A stretch of 21,175 bases of DNA from DASZOC01 sp035550975 (GTDB lineage: Bacteria; Actinomycetota; CADDZG01; WHSQ01): contig DASZOC010000035.1 of NCBI GenBank assembly GCA_035550975.1, positions 1 through 21,175 of the forward strand, in the 5' to 3' direction. The notes under the pieces were generated by a model, which saw only the letters and a program-made list of their open reading frames with translations, was not told where the DNA came from and made no database searches. Positions 1 through 8,036 of the stretch are shown here, in pieces; the stretch's first letter is position 1, and each line of letters opens with the position of its first letter. The position numbers were made by a program, and so were the translations under genes.

Positions 1-32
1 CCGGTGAACCGGCCGCCCCTTTAGGTTCTCTC

Positions 33-50
33 GCCGGCGCGGTGGCCGGC
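33..50. terminator. GC-rich stem-loop after the M14 peptidase gene
   Basis: GCCGGC at 33-38 and again at 45-50 can pair around a 6-nt loop, about 20 nt downstream of the minus-strand stop at 70-72. There is no clear T tract on either side, so a classical intrinsic terminator is not established. Seen in sequence; its role is inferred. Confidence 0.25.
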
Positions 51-74
51 CTGCGTCAGCTCTGCTGCGTCAGC
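51..74. repeat. Short tandem direct repeat at the 3' end of the M14 gene
   Basis: CTGCGTCAGC occurs at 51-60 and 65-74 (period 14 bp), the second copy spanning the stop codon of the M14 peptidase gene; a partial third copy (CGTCAGC) follows near 82. This could be a small slippage duplication. No function is apparent. Confidence 0.5.
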
Positions 75-2706
75 TTCGCCACGTCAGCAGGTTCTTCAGC
101 ATCTGATAGCCCGCGTAGGTGACCCCGTAGTCGGCGACGCCGAACGGGTTGTCGTATGCGTCGGTCGGCATCGGTAGCACGGCTCCGATGATCCGGATAC
201 GACCGCCCTTGAAGGCGATCTCTCCGTAGGTGACCTTCGTCCTGTCACCGGTCGTGCCGACCGCGACCTGCTTGCCCCACGCCTTTCCCCACACCTTCTG
301 CGGGATCGACCACACCGGGGACGTGTCTGCGCGGCCCCCGTTCGGGTTCTGGATCGAGTACCCGATCGGGACCGCCTCGTAGGTCTGACGCCGGTGGACC
401 TCGCCGCCGCTCTGGCCTTCGGCTGCTCCCGGCTGGTCGATCTTCCTGGCCAGCGGGTGCGAGTACGTCACGTCCTTGCGCCTCGTCGCGAAGTTCACAT
501 AGCCGAGGTAGTGGTTCGCGCTCTCCGCCGGCGCCTTGACGATCTTCATGGCTTGCAGCATCCCGAGAGCCGCATCCGTCAGGACCAGGTTTCCGTCGGT
601 GCGCGACACCCAACGCCGCAGCTTCTTCGCGAGCTTCGGATAGACCTTGTTCGTGATCACGATCGTGTCGTAGCGCTTCTGCCACGCCGTCTTCGTGCGG
701 ATTTGACGTGGCGTGAGTTTCTCGAGACCCGGACGAACGAACGGCTTGAGGTCCTGCCAGAACCTCATGTTCGTGGCTTTGTAGCCGATCTGCCCGGGAT
801 CGGGCCAACCCTTTTCCTTCGTGAAGTCGATTTTGAAGTTGAAGAGCCCGGCCCTGTCGCCACCTTCGATGCGGATCCGGTAACGCCCCGGCACCGGCAG
901 ATTCGCGTGCAAAGCCTGTCCGGCCTGCACGTAGATCGGCGACTGGTTGAAGTAGCTGGCAACCAGCTCCCACTCCTCGCCTTGGACGAGGTCCTCCTGG
1001 GGCTTCTTACGCTCCAGCCGCGCTTCGCTCGCCGCACAACCGCCCACGCCTTGTGCGTTGGCGCAGGTCAGAGACACGGCGATGCCGCCGTTGTAGACGC
1101 CCTTGTTGGGACCCTTGACGTCGAACTCGAACGTGTAGTCGTTGTCGGCGCGCAGGCATGGGTCGGCGGGGCACGCGCTGGGGATGTCTTTTTGCGGTGG
1201 CAGCTTCGTGAACTTCGGAGGAGCTTCGAACCGGCTCGTCTTCTCCGACACGAAACCGCGGTTGTGGACGTAGCCGACGCGCCCCTTGACGCCGAACCGC
1301 TTGCGTTCCGGCTTGAGGCTGTAGTTGATCATCGAATAGATGAGCGACTTGTTGCCGTCGACGTGGAGCTGCTCGGCGTCGGGGGAGAAGCACGACCCGA
1401 TGCCGCAGTTACTGACGTGGCTGAGGCTCATCTCGTTGTCGATGCCGTCGGCGTTCAGGCCGATCGGAGAGTCGATCCAGTTCCCCAGCGCGCCGGTAAC
1501 GGTGTAGTCGATCGTGTCCCAGATCGTGCCCCACTGGACCCCGTAGACGCGTGGGTCGTTCTCGGGCGCATCGTTCGGCTTGATCAGCGGCGACCACGCG
1601 AGCCGTTTCTCCGCGTCGGCCCACGCGCCTTTCACCGTCTGCAGCACGCGCTGGTTCTTGCCGTACGGTCGTTCCGACCCGCCGATCAGGGTGAACGAGA
1701 ACGCGCGGTCGATGAGCTGACCGTGCAGGTCGATGCCGCCGGTCCACTTCGGGTCCCCCTGCGCGTCCTTGGGGCCTATCTGCTGAAGCACCTTCCCGTA
1801 GCTGATCGACTCGGGTTCCGACCACGGCGTGTAGGGGCGGAAGGTGTATCCCTGCTCCGGCCAGTCGCGGTTGAGGTCCATGCCGTTGCCGTTGTAGCGC
1901 TGATAGAACTGCGTACCGGTGGTGCGATCGCCTCGGACCCAACCATCCGGGTTCGGATAGATGAAGTAGACGACCGAGCGCTTGAGCGCGTCACCCGCAG
2001 TAACCGACTTCTTCGGCGTCGCTTCGAGCAGAGGGTGGGGGATCGGCTCTTCGTTCGCGCACTGGTCGAGGTTCGGCGCCTGCTCGCACGCCGCCCACGT
2101 CACGAGGTCCTCGACCGCACGCGTCCCTCCCTCGGCCCCCGCGCGCTCGATCCCGTGGATCGACAGCGGGAAGACGAAGTAGTCCTTGTCGCGGTTAGGG
2201 ACGGACTCGTCGGTCACACGCACCATCACGAGAGGGAGGCGCTCGCGCGTTACGCCCTCACCGTTCGAGGTGCTGGCGGTCACCGGCAGCCCTGCCGAGC
2301 GGAACGCCTTGCACGCTTTCTCGGGATTGGCCACGTAGTGGCCGCGACAGTCGAAGTCCTCGTGCAGGTTGTAGATCTCCATGAAGTTTTCGAACCCCTC
2401 GAGGCTCTCGAGGAAGCTCAGTCCCGCGTGGAGCTCCTGGAACTGCAGGAAGTCCACCGCGCAGACACGGCCTTTCGCGAACGGCGAGTAGCCCGGCTGC
2501 CCCTGGTTGCACCCGTGCGGGTCGGGGAACACGCGGCCGTAAGCGGCGTATTGCTCTTCGGTCGTCGCGACGGGCCCGGCCACCCGTACCTCGTCCGGCG
2601 CGACCGCGGCCGCGCCCAGGGGTGGGACCGCCGATCCCGACGCCTGCGCGGTTATGCCTCCGAAGACGAGGCCAACAAGAGTTAGTCCGACCAGGATCCG
2701 CTGCAT
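70..2706 (-). CDS. Secreted M14-family zinc carboxypeptidase with a long C-terminal region
   Basis: The protein is about 878 aa and starts with a typical Sec signal peptide (MQRILVGLTLVGLVFGG, cleavage near residue 26), so it should be exported. The M14 signature is readable: HGIE (H184, E187) for the first two zinc ligands, DLNR (N279-R280) for substrate carboxylate binding, and DLHG (H328) for the third ligand. E425, in DNEMSLSH, is the best candidate for the general base. The ATG at 2706 is preferred because it opens the signal peptide and has a G-rich tract about 10 nt upstream; the frame stays open further up, into dacB. Beyond residue 430 follow roughly 450 aa, including a beta-rich segment (about 500-610) and a segment resembling a Rossmann or glutamine-amidotransferase-like fold (about 645-870). 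Peptide or peptidoglycan hydrolysis is likely; the substrate is unknown. It lies 86 bp downstream of dacB on the same strand. Confidence 0.85.
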   Translation of the reverse strand: MQRILVGLTLVGLVFGGITAQASGSAVPPLGAAAVAPDEVRVAGPVATTEEQYAAYGRVFPDPHGCNQGQPGYSPFAKGRVCAVDFLQFQELHAGLSFLESLEGFENFMEIYNLHEDFDCRGHYVANPEKACKAFRSAGLPVTASTSNGEGVTRERLPLVMVRVTDESVPNRDKDYFVFPLSIHGIERAGAEGGTRAVEDLVTWAACEQAPNLDQCANEEPIPHPLLEATPKKSVTAGDALKRSVVYFIYPNPDGWVRGDRTTGTQFYQRYNGNGMDLNRDWPEQGYTFRPYTPWSEPESISYGKVLQQIGPKDAQGDPKWTGGIDLHGQLIDRAFSFTLIGGSERPYGKNQRVLQTVKGAWADAEKRLAWSPLIKPNDAPENDPRVYGVQWGTIWDTIDYTVTGALGNWIDSPIGLNADGIDNEMSLSHVSNCGIGSCFSPDAEQLHVDGNKSLIYSMINYSLKPERKRFGVKGRVGYVHNRGFVSEKTSRFEAPPKFTKLPPQKDIPSACPADPCLRADNDYTFEFDVKGPNKGVYNGGIAVSLTCANAQGVGGCAASEARLERKKPQEDLVQGEEWELVASYFNQSPIYVQAGQALHANLPVPGRYRIRIEGGDRAGLFNFKIDFTKEKGWPDPGQIGYKATNMRFWQDLKPFVRPGLEKLTPRQIRTKTAWQKRYDTIVITNKVYPKLAKKLRRWVSRTDGNLVLTDAALGMLQAMKIVKAPAESANHYLGYVNFATRRKDVTYSHPLARKIDQPGAAEGQSGGEVHRRQTYEAVPIGYSIQNPNGGRADTSPVWSIPQKVWGKAWGKQVAVGTTGDRTKVTYGEIAFKGGRIRIIGAVLPMPTDAYDNPFGVADYGVTYAGYQMLKNLLTWRS

Positions 2707-2792
2707 TGTGAGTGCCCCCATCCGCTCGCCACGACCGCTTCGCGACAAATGTACCGGTCTTCCCAAGAAATGGCGTTCGCCGGGGCCCGGGA

Positions 2793-4001
2793 TCAGCGGG
2801 CGTAGTTCGTGAGCAGGCGCACGATCCGGTCCTCGAGACCCTTCGACGAGTAGTAGGACGTTCCCGCCGACAGGATCGAGAACGCCGCCCAGCTCTGCGT
2901 CTTCTTCAGCCACACCCATCCCGACAGCGCGCTGACGTTGCGGAGGGAGCCCGTCTTCGCCCGCAGCTTGACGCCGTGAAGGCGGTCCTCCAGCGTCCCC
3001 TCGCCCCCGCGCGGCAACCCGTCACGCAGGACCTCGTAATACGGCTTCGTCTCTTCGACGGCGGTCAACAGCTTCACGATTCCCAGCGGCGACACGCGGT
3101 TCGAATACGAGAGGCCCGAGGCGTCGTACGCCGCCAGCGTCACGTTGTGGTCGAGGGCGAACGCCTCGATCGCGTCGGCGCCCTTCGCGATCGACCCGGG
3201 CGCGCCGAAGGTTTCGGCCCCCAGACGCTTCCCGAGGACCTCGGCGAAGAAGTTCGACGACGACCGGTTCATGTAGCGAACGATCCGCCATAGCTGTTCC
3301 GACTGGACCGCCGCGACCGGCGTCGTGCTCGCCGGCATGTATCCGCTTGCGGGATGGCCGCGCACGGGAACGCCGAGCGCTTCGAGCCTGCGCGTCAGCG
3401 CGCGGGCCGCGCGCCACTCCGGGTTCGACACGTGGCGTCCCTCCGCGCTGTTGCCGTTGAACGTCAACGCGGTAGGAAGTGCGATCTCGGTCGCGGGGAA
3501 ATAGCTCTCCCATCCGTGGGCGAACCAGTCGCGCGCGAAATAACCGCGGCTTCCGAGGACGCGGCCTTCGATCTTCGTCACCGTCGCCGCGATGCCACGG
3601 GCGAGGTCGCTGAGGTCGGTAGCCCGGATCGGCAACGACGACGCGTACGGCCCGCCCGCCGTGACGGAGGGATCGCCGCGGCCCGTGATCCACAGATCAC
3701 CTTCGATGACGCCGGTCAGTGACGGAGCCGACGTCGCGTACGCACTGGTCTCGATCGTCGTCCTGGGCGCGAGACGGTCGAACAGCGCCATCGACATGAG
3801 CAGCTTCTCGTTCGAAGCCGGCGCGCGTTTGGTCTTCGGCGCTCGCTGGTACAGCACGCGCCCCTCGTCGTGCACGACCATGCCGATCCGTTTGCCCGCC
3901 GAGATGTGATCGATCCGCTTCTTCCAGTACGGGCGCGCATGCGCGGGCGCGCTCGTCGCCAGTACGCACGCGATGAGTAAGAGAAGGGCCGCCCGCCGCA
4001 T
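2793..4001 (-). CDS. dacB: D-alanyl-D-alanine carboxypeptidase/endopeptidase, PBP4 (peptidase S13) family
   Basis: This 402-aa protein begins with a signal peptide ending around APAHA (residues 18-22) and carries all three penicillin-binding active-site motifs: SxxK as S63-N-E-K66, SxN as S248-S-N250, and KTG as K349-T-G351. Class C low-molecular-weight PBPs of this family trim the terminal D-Ala from peptidoglycan stem peptides or cleave cross-links outside the membrane. The nucleophile box reads ASNEK where ASTTK is commoner, but the serine and lysine are present. It starts at ATG 4001, follows the 81-aa unknown gene by 60 nt, and precedes the M14 peptidase by 86 nt, so two extracytoplasmic peptidases sit side by side. 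No strong Shine-Dalgarno sequence is visible; a weak -10-like GACGAT lies 6 nt upstream. Confidence 0.92.
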   Translation of the reverse strand: MRRAALLLLIACVLATSAPAHARPYWKKRIDHISAGKRIGMVVHDEGRVLYQRAPKTKRAPASNEKLLMSMALFDRLAPRTTIETSAYATSAPSLTGVIEGDLWITGRGDPSVTAGGPYASSLPIRATDLSDLARGIAATVTKIEGRVLGSRGYFARDWFAHGWESYFPATEIALPTALTFNGNSAEGRHVSNPEWRAARALTRRLEALGVPVRGHPASGYMPASTTPVAAVQSEQLWRIVRYMNRSSSNFFAEVLGKRLGAETFGAPGSIAKGADAIEAFALDHNVTLAAYDASGLSYSNRVSPLGIVKLLTAVEETKPYYEVLRDGLPRGGEGTLEDRLHGVKLRAKTGSLRNVSALSGWVWLKKTQSWAAFSILSAGTSYYSSKGLEDRIVRLLTNYAR

Positions 4002-4012
4002 CTGCCTATCGT

Positions 4013-4035
4013 CGCGTGCCCCGTTCGGGTACGCG
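4013..4035. other. Stem-loop between the 81-aa gene and dacB
   Basis: CGCGT (4013-4017) pairs with ACGCG (4031-4035), and an inner CCCG/CGGG pair closes on a TT loop. It lies in the 60-nt gap upstream of dacB. There is no T run, so it may be an RNA hairpin, an attenuator or an operator. Seen in sequence; the function is not known. Confidence 0.35.
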
Positions 4036-4061
4036 ATACGTAGTTGGCTTGGGTCGTCTGT

Positions 4062-4307
4062 CTACGAGCTCGAGTCGAAGAGAGTGGGGTCTTGCGGGAA
4101 GAAGCTCAGTTGTCCCGGATGGTCCGGCACGCGCTTGCTCTCCGGACGGTCGATGACGAACGCGAGCCGGTGGTAGGCCTGCTGGCGGCGCAGCTCGAGC
4201 TCGCGCCCCTTCGCCCGCTTCTGCTCTTCTGCGTAGCGCCGCTCGGCTGCCGTGATGGCCTCGTCGATCAGCAGCGATTCCCACTCCGGAAGCTGCGGCT
4301 GTTCCAT
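4062..4307 (-). CDS. Hypothetical small charged protein (81 aa)
   Basis: I do not recognise this protein. Translation from ATG 4307 gives 81 aa: an acidic N-terminus (MEQPQLPEWESLLIDEA), a highly charged helical middle rich in E, K and R (residues 17-45, probable coiled coil), and a C-terminal tail ending in SFFPQDPTLFDSSS. The start is supported by a GGGAGGG ribosome-binding site about 6 nt upstream. No signal peptide or membrane segment is visible, so it should be cytoplasmic. It lies between the enolase-superfamily gene (128-nt gap) and dacB (60-nt gap) on the same strand. The good ribosome-binding site and actinobacterial codon use argue that it is real; its function is unknown. Confidence 0.6.
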   Translation of the reverse strand: MEQPQLPEWESLLIDEAITAAERRYAEEQKRAKGRELELRRQQAYHRLAFVIDRPESKRVPDHPGQLSFFPQDPTLFDSSS

Positions 4308-4435
4308 GTCCTGCCCTCCCCGGTTAACCCTTCCAGCCCCGTTGCCGATGATGGGGGGAATCGGAGTATGAGTGACATCATCCTCCCGGCCCTGGATTTG
4401 GGTCCCGCGAATTCTTGTAATTAGGGTCGCGGCCG
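4308..4435. other. Intergenic region with a spaced inverted repeat
   Basis: No gene is seen in these 128 bp on either strand. They contain the inverted repeat GATGATG (4347-4353) / CATCATC (4376-4382) with a 22-nt spacer, and an AT-richer stretch near 4411-4423. They should hold the leader, and possibly the promoter, of the downstream 81-aa gene; no convincing -35/-10 pair was found. Confidence 0.4.
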
Positions 4436-5698
4436 CTAGTGGCGGGTGCGGGCGCGTTTGTGGGCGTCCATCTCCTTGCTGGCCTTGATGCCGCGATCGC
4501 GCAGCGCGAAGAAGATCAGGCGCTTGCGATCCATCTTGAAGAATCGCTTGGCGTGTTTGCGCAGCGCGCGCTGGTCGATGTCGATGCCGAGGCCGGGCCC
4601 CGCCGGGACCGCCAGCGTTCCCTTGTCGTGCAGGAACGGTCGGTCGAGCATGGCGTCCCGTGCCTCCGGTACCCATCCCGGTGGATCGAGCGGGTATTCG
4701 AGCTCCTTCGTATCGCCCGAGCCGGACGCAACGAACAGTTGCAAGTTGACCGCGAACCCGACGCCGTTCGTCCATGTGTGCGGCGTGTAGACGAGGCCGG
4801 CTTCGCGGCACCGCTGGATGATCCGCCACGTCTGTGCGATCCCACCCGTGAACATCGCGTCGGGCTGCAAGATCGAATAGCACTTGCGGTCGATCATCAT
4901 CGCGAGCTCGGCATACCCCGCGGTGTGGAGCTCTCCGCCGGCGATCGACACGTCGGAGTACGCGGTAAGGGCGACGAGATCGTCGTACGCGTCCATCGGA
5001 AGCGGTTCCTCCAGCCACGCGACCGCGTTGTCGCGGCATACGTCCGCGAACCGCTTCGCGCGAGCAAGGTCCCAGAGGGGAGCATCGGCGACCGCGGTGA
5101 CGCGCCACGCCTGATTCGCGTCGACGCCGATCGACATCCGATCGCCCACGGCGGCAGCCGTCGCCCGCACCTGTGCGACATCGCGCGCTTCGTCTTCGTG
5201 CACGCGGATCTTGATCGAGCGGAAACCTTCGTCGAAGCGACGCTGCGCCTCCTCGACGCGCTCTTCGGGTGTACGGACCTCGCCGGTCGACGCGTACAGC
5301 CGCACCGACGGCGTTCCCGAGCCCGGCGCGAGCAACTCGTAGACGGGCTTCCCGGCGTGCTTGCCGGCGATGTCCCAGAAGGCAGGTTCTATCCACCAGT
5401 TCCGCCATCCGAGATAGGACATCTCTCGAAGGCGTTGCTGGACGAGGTCGATGTCGAGCGCGTCTTCTCCGACGAGGTAAGGCCCGAGCAACTGTCCGAG
5501 GCCCTCGCGCTCGCGTCCGATCGCGGGACCGGCGCTCCACCCCTCGACGCCGTCGGCGGTGACGATCCGGATCAGCGTCGCACGGTTCTCGTTCTGGGGG
5601 AAACCGGGGATCCAGCTCGGCCGGAACGTCGCGGGAAGACGGGCCGCGAAGTGATACAGCTCGACCAGGGCCACAGGATCTCGGCGAGGTGTGGACAT
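4436..5698 (-). CDS. Mandelate racemase/muconate lactonizing enzyme family protein (enolase superfamily)
   Basis: This 420-aa protein has an N-terminal capping domain (about 10-125) and a barrel domain with the expected catalytic positions. These are a KxK-like motif read as K163-I-R165, metal ligands D193 (GVDANQAW), E230 (WLEEP) and E256 (GGEL), and the MR-type Asp-His dyad D280 (QPDAM) and H307 (TPHTW). Members abstract a proton alpha to a carboxylate, most often as acid-sugar dehydratases or racemases; the substrate cannot be read from the sequence. The second lysine of KxK is arginine, and a basic tail of about 40 aa follows the barrel. A TAGCCT hexamer 6 nt upstream of ATG 5698 and the lack of a Shine-Dalgarno sequence suggest a leaderless transcript. 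It is divergent from the CocE-like gene. Confidence 0.88.
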   Translation of the reverse strand: MSTPRRDPVALVELYHFAARLPATFRPSWIPGFPQNENRATLIRIVTADGVEGWSAGPAIGREREGLGQLLGPYLVGEDALDIDLVQQRLREMSYLGWRNWWIEPAFWDIAGKHAGKPVYELLAPGSGTPSVRLYASTGEVRTPEERVEEAQRRFDEGFRSIKIRVHEDEARDVAQVRATAAAVGDRMSIGVDANQAWRVTAVADAPLWDLARAKRFADVCRDNAVAWLEEPLPMDAYDDLVALTAYSDVSIAGGELHTAGYAELAMMIDRKCYSILQPDAMFTGGIAQTWRIIQRCREAGLVYTPHTWTNGVGFAVNLQLFVASGSGDTKELEYPLDPPGWVPEARDAMLDRPFLHDKGTLAVPAGPGLGIDIDQRALRKHAKRFFKMDRKRLIFFALRDRGIKASKEMDAHKRARTRH

Positions 5699-5704
5699 GC
5701 CGGC

Positions 5705-5710
5705 AGGCTA
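5705..5710 (-). promoter_or_regulatory. Candidate leaderless -10 element for the enolase-superfamily gene
   Basis: TAGCCT (TANNNT class) on the minus strand ends exactly 6 nt before ATG 5698, which would place the transcript start at the start codon. No good -35 box is seen, and no Shine-Dalgarno sequence precedes the ATG. Confidence 0.4.
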
Positions 5711-5737
5711 GCGGTTCATTTATGGCTGCGGGGGGTC

Positions 5738-5743
5738 GACAAT
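5738..5743 (+). promoter_or_regulatory. Weak candidate -10 element for the CocE-like hydrolase gene
   Basis: GACAAT lies 6 nt before GTG 5750, with a poor -35 candidate (TTCATT) 17 nt further up. It sits in the 51-bp divergent region shared with the enolase-superfamily gene, so both genes would be read from overlapping promoters. The match is weak because the first T of the hexamer is missing. Confidence 0.25.
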
Positions 5744-5749
5744 GGATAA

Positions 5750-8026
5750 GTGAGAACGACGACACCTCGCTCCGCGCTCGGATTGCTCCTGCTTGCCGTC
5801 GCGGTCGCGGCCACTACGCTCGTGCCCGCAGCAGCACAGGCCCCGGAGCCAAAGCTCGTCGACGAGAGCCTCCAGGCGTTGGAGGGACTGGTCGGAAAGG
5901 CCGGCGAGCATTGCTCGCTGAAGGACGCGGGCGATGACGAGACGTCCACCGACACGAAGCTCCCTTACGTGTACTGCGACGACGGTCTGCCGCCGAGGGG
6001 TGGTGGTGCCAACGGCATCCCGGTCCCCGTCGCGTATCACTCCGGCAAATCAGGCGACGACTTCAGCCGTTTGCCGCGCGTCGCTACCGCCGAGGAGATC
6101 GCGGAGAAGAATGCACGGTTCGATCTTCGTCCCGATGCCGCCGGCGACCGGGTGACCCTCGATGTGAACGTGACCTTGCCGCCCTCTCCCGGCATCGCCG
6201 CCGAGCATGGGCAGCCGTGGCGATCGATGAGGGTGCCGCGCGGCGGCTATCCGGTGATCGTGCTCATGCACGGTTGTTGCGGCGGGAACAAGAACAGCTG
6301 GGAAGCAGGCACTGTCGATGCCGCGGGTGAGAAGTGGCACCAGAGCAACGCTTGGTTCGCGTCGCGCGGCTACGTGGTCGTCACGTACACCGCCCGCGGG
6401 TTCCGCAACATGAACGACCAGGGTTCGACCGGGACGACGCAGCTCGACTCACGTCGCTTCGAGATCAACGACTACCAGTACCTCGTCGGGCTCCTCGTCG
6501 ATCACGACGCGCAGCGACGCGCCGCCGGCAAGAGACCGATCTTCAACGTGAACCCCTCGAAGATCGGTGCAGTCGGCGGTAGCTACGGCGGAGGTTTCTC
6601 GTGGCTCGCGGTGACCGACCCGCGGTGGGCGAGTCCGGCGACCAGGACGCGGATCCGGCTCCGGGCTGCGGCTCCCCGCTACGGATGGGCCGACCTGCTC
6701 GAGTCGCTCGTCCCGAACGGTCATTACAAGGAGAGGGACCACGACACCGGCAAGACGGTGGTGCCGACGACGAAAGTGGCCGGTGCTCGGTCGCGGCATC
6801 CGTTGGGCGTAGAGAAACAGAGCATCGTGTCGCTGCTCTATGGAACCGGCAACGCGGCCGCTACCAACCACACGACGTTCCCCGACTACCTGCACGAGGC
6901 CTACCAGCGGCTCCAGGCGGGCGAGCCGTACGACGGCGATCCCGTGCTCGAGCAGGTAGCGCAGTGGTTCCTCGAGGATCGGTCGGCCTATTACCAGCAG
7001 AGGTTCTGGAGGCAGGTCGCGCGCGGTCTTCGGGTGCCGGCGTTCGTCGCCGCGACGTGGACGGACCCCCTGTTCACGGCCCGGGAGTCGGGGCTGCTCA
7101 TGTACAACAAGCTGAAGCGGATGGTGCCGAAGTATCCGATCCAGATGTATCTCGGCGACTACCAACACTTCACCGCGAACAAGGCCAAGGAGTGGAACGA
7201 CCTCTGCGGCGACGACCACCACGTCTGCACGCTGGACGACTACAAGACGGCCGACGGCACCTATGACTTCGACCGTGCTGCGACGAGGGTCCGGCAGGGC
7301 GTGACGTTCAGGATGAACCGCTTCCTCGACTTCTACCTGCAGGCCGAGGGCAACAAGCCCCGGCGCAAGGTGTGGGCGACGACGACGATCTGCCGCGCGA
7401 ACGCGACCGAAGCCGTTCCGGCCGACGAACCGGGTATCGAATATGCCGCCGGGTCATGGCGCGCTCTCGCCCGTGACAGCAGACGGTTCGCGTGGTCGGG
7501 CGGTGGGGTTGCCACGACGACGACCTCGTCGACCGCGACCGACAACCACGCCTCCGAGAGCGACCCCGCCTATCGCGTCGCGCAGCCCGACAAGTGCTAC
7601 ACGACGCAGAACGCGCAGGCGTCGCCGGGCGTGGTCCAGTACCAGCAGCCGGTCGGAGAATCCTTCACGATGATGGGCCTGCCGTCGTTGAAGCTGACCT
7701 ATTCCGCCTCGGCCCCCGCAGGCGACTACTGGATCGCGGCGCGCTTGTTCGACAAGGCTCCCGATGGGTCGATCACGCTGGTCACGCGCGGGATCTGCAG
7801 GGTGAACGAGAACTCGGATCCGGACGCCGGCTGCGAGATCTTCGAGCTGTGGGGCAACGGGTGGACGTTCGAGAAGGACCACTCCGTCCTGCTCGAGATC
7901 ACGCAGGCCGACACGCCGATGTTCCGCCGCAACAACTTCCCGTCGACCGTCGCGTTCAAGGCTGCCGAGATGAATCTGCCCGTGACCAACGAGTCTTTGA
8001 GGAGAGATTTCCGGGACTCGCCGTAG
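5750..8026 (+). CDS. Secreted CocE/NonD-family (X-Pro dipeptidyl-peptidase S15-like) alpha/beta hydrolase
   Basis: The gene starts at GTG 5750 and encodes 758 aa with an N-terminal signal peptide (hydrophobic 9-25, cleavage near AAAQA at 27-31). The alpha/beta-hydrolase core shows an oxyanion-type segment (VLMHGCCGGN, 171-180), the nucleophile elbow GGSYGGG with S278, acid D439 in TWTDPLF, and histidine H473 in GDYQHF. The region after about residue 560 resembles the C-terminal jelly-roll domain of the CocE/X-Pro family. Members cleave X-Pro peptides, cocaine-type esters or acylated amides; the exact substrate cannot be assigned. Eight further cysteines outside the HGCC pair suggest disulfide bonds in the exported protein. 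It is followed 10 nt later by moeA, although the functions seem unrelated. Confidence 0.87.
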   Translation: MRTTTPRSALGLLLLAVAVAATTLVPAAAQAPEPKLVDESLQALEGLVGKAGEHCSLKDAGDDETSTDTKLPYVYCDDGLPPRGGGANGIPVPVAYHSGKSGDDFSRLPRVATAEEIAEKNARFDLRPDAAGDRVTLDVNVTLPPSPGIAAEHGQPWRSMRVPRGGYPVIVLMHGCCGGNKNSWEAGTVDAAGEKWHQSNAWFASRGYVVVTYTARGFRNMNDQGSTGTTQLDSRRFEINDYQYLVGLLVDHDAQRRAAGKRPIFNVNPSKIGAVGGSYGGGFSWLAVTDPRWASPATRTRIRLRAAAPRYGWADLLESLVPNGHYKERDHDTGKTVVPTTKVAGARSRHPLGVEKQSIVSLLYGTGNAAATNHTTFPDYLHEAYQRLQAGEPYDGDPVLEQVAQWFLEDRSAYYQQRFWRQVARGLRVPAFVAATWTDPLFTARESGLLMYNKLKRMVPKYPIQMYLGDYQHFTANKAKEWNDLCGDDHHVCTLDDYKTADGTYDFDRAATRVRQGVTFRMNRFLDFYLQAEGNKPRRKVWATTTICRANATEAVPADEPGIEYAAGSWRALARDSRRFAWSGGGVATTTTSSTATDNHASESDPAYRVAQPDKCYTTQNAQASPGVVQYQQPVGESFTMMGLPSLKLTYSASAPAGDYWIAARLFDKAPDGSITLVTRGICRVNENSDPDAGCEIFELWGNGWTFEKDHSVLLEITQADTPMFRRNNFPSTVAFKAAEMNLPVTNESLRRDFRDSP

Positions 8027-8029
8027 CCT
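8024..8029 (+). promoter_or_regulatory. Candidate leaderless -10 element for moeA
   Basis: TAGCCT, identical to the hexamer before the enolase-superfamily gene, lies 7 nt before ATG 8037 and includes the stop codon of the preceding gene. No Shine-Dalgarno sequence sits at a useful distance. Alternatively moeA is simply co-transcribed with the upstream hydrolase gene. Confidence 0.3.
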
Positions 8030-8036
8030 CGCGTCG

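Noticed and set aside
394..2685. 763-aa plus-strand ORF opposite the M14 peptidase
   Set aside because: Arginine- and leucine-rich antisense shadow of a gene with clear catalytic motifs and a signal peptide; this is a high-GC artefact.
4347..4382. GATGATG/CATCATC inverted repeat as a regulatory operator
   Set aside because: The 22-nt spacer and low-complexity arms make chance likely; no promoter elements were found around it.
5738..5749. TTGTCG on the minus strand as the -35 box of the enolase-superfamily gene
   Set aside because: The spacing to the TAGCCT element is about 26 nt, far from the 16-18 nt needed.
4308..5765. N-terminal 480 codons of a 567-aa minus-strand ORF covering the enolase-superfamily gene
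   Set aside because: Low-complexity Arg-rich shadow translation; only its last 81 codons, behind a good ribosome-binding site, look like a real gene.
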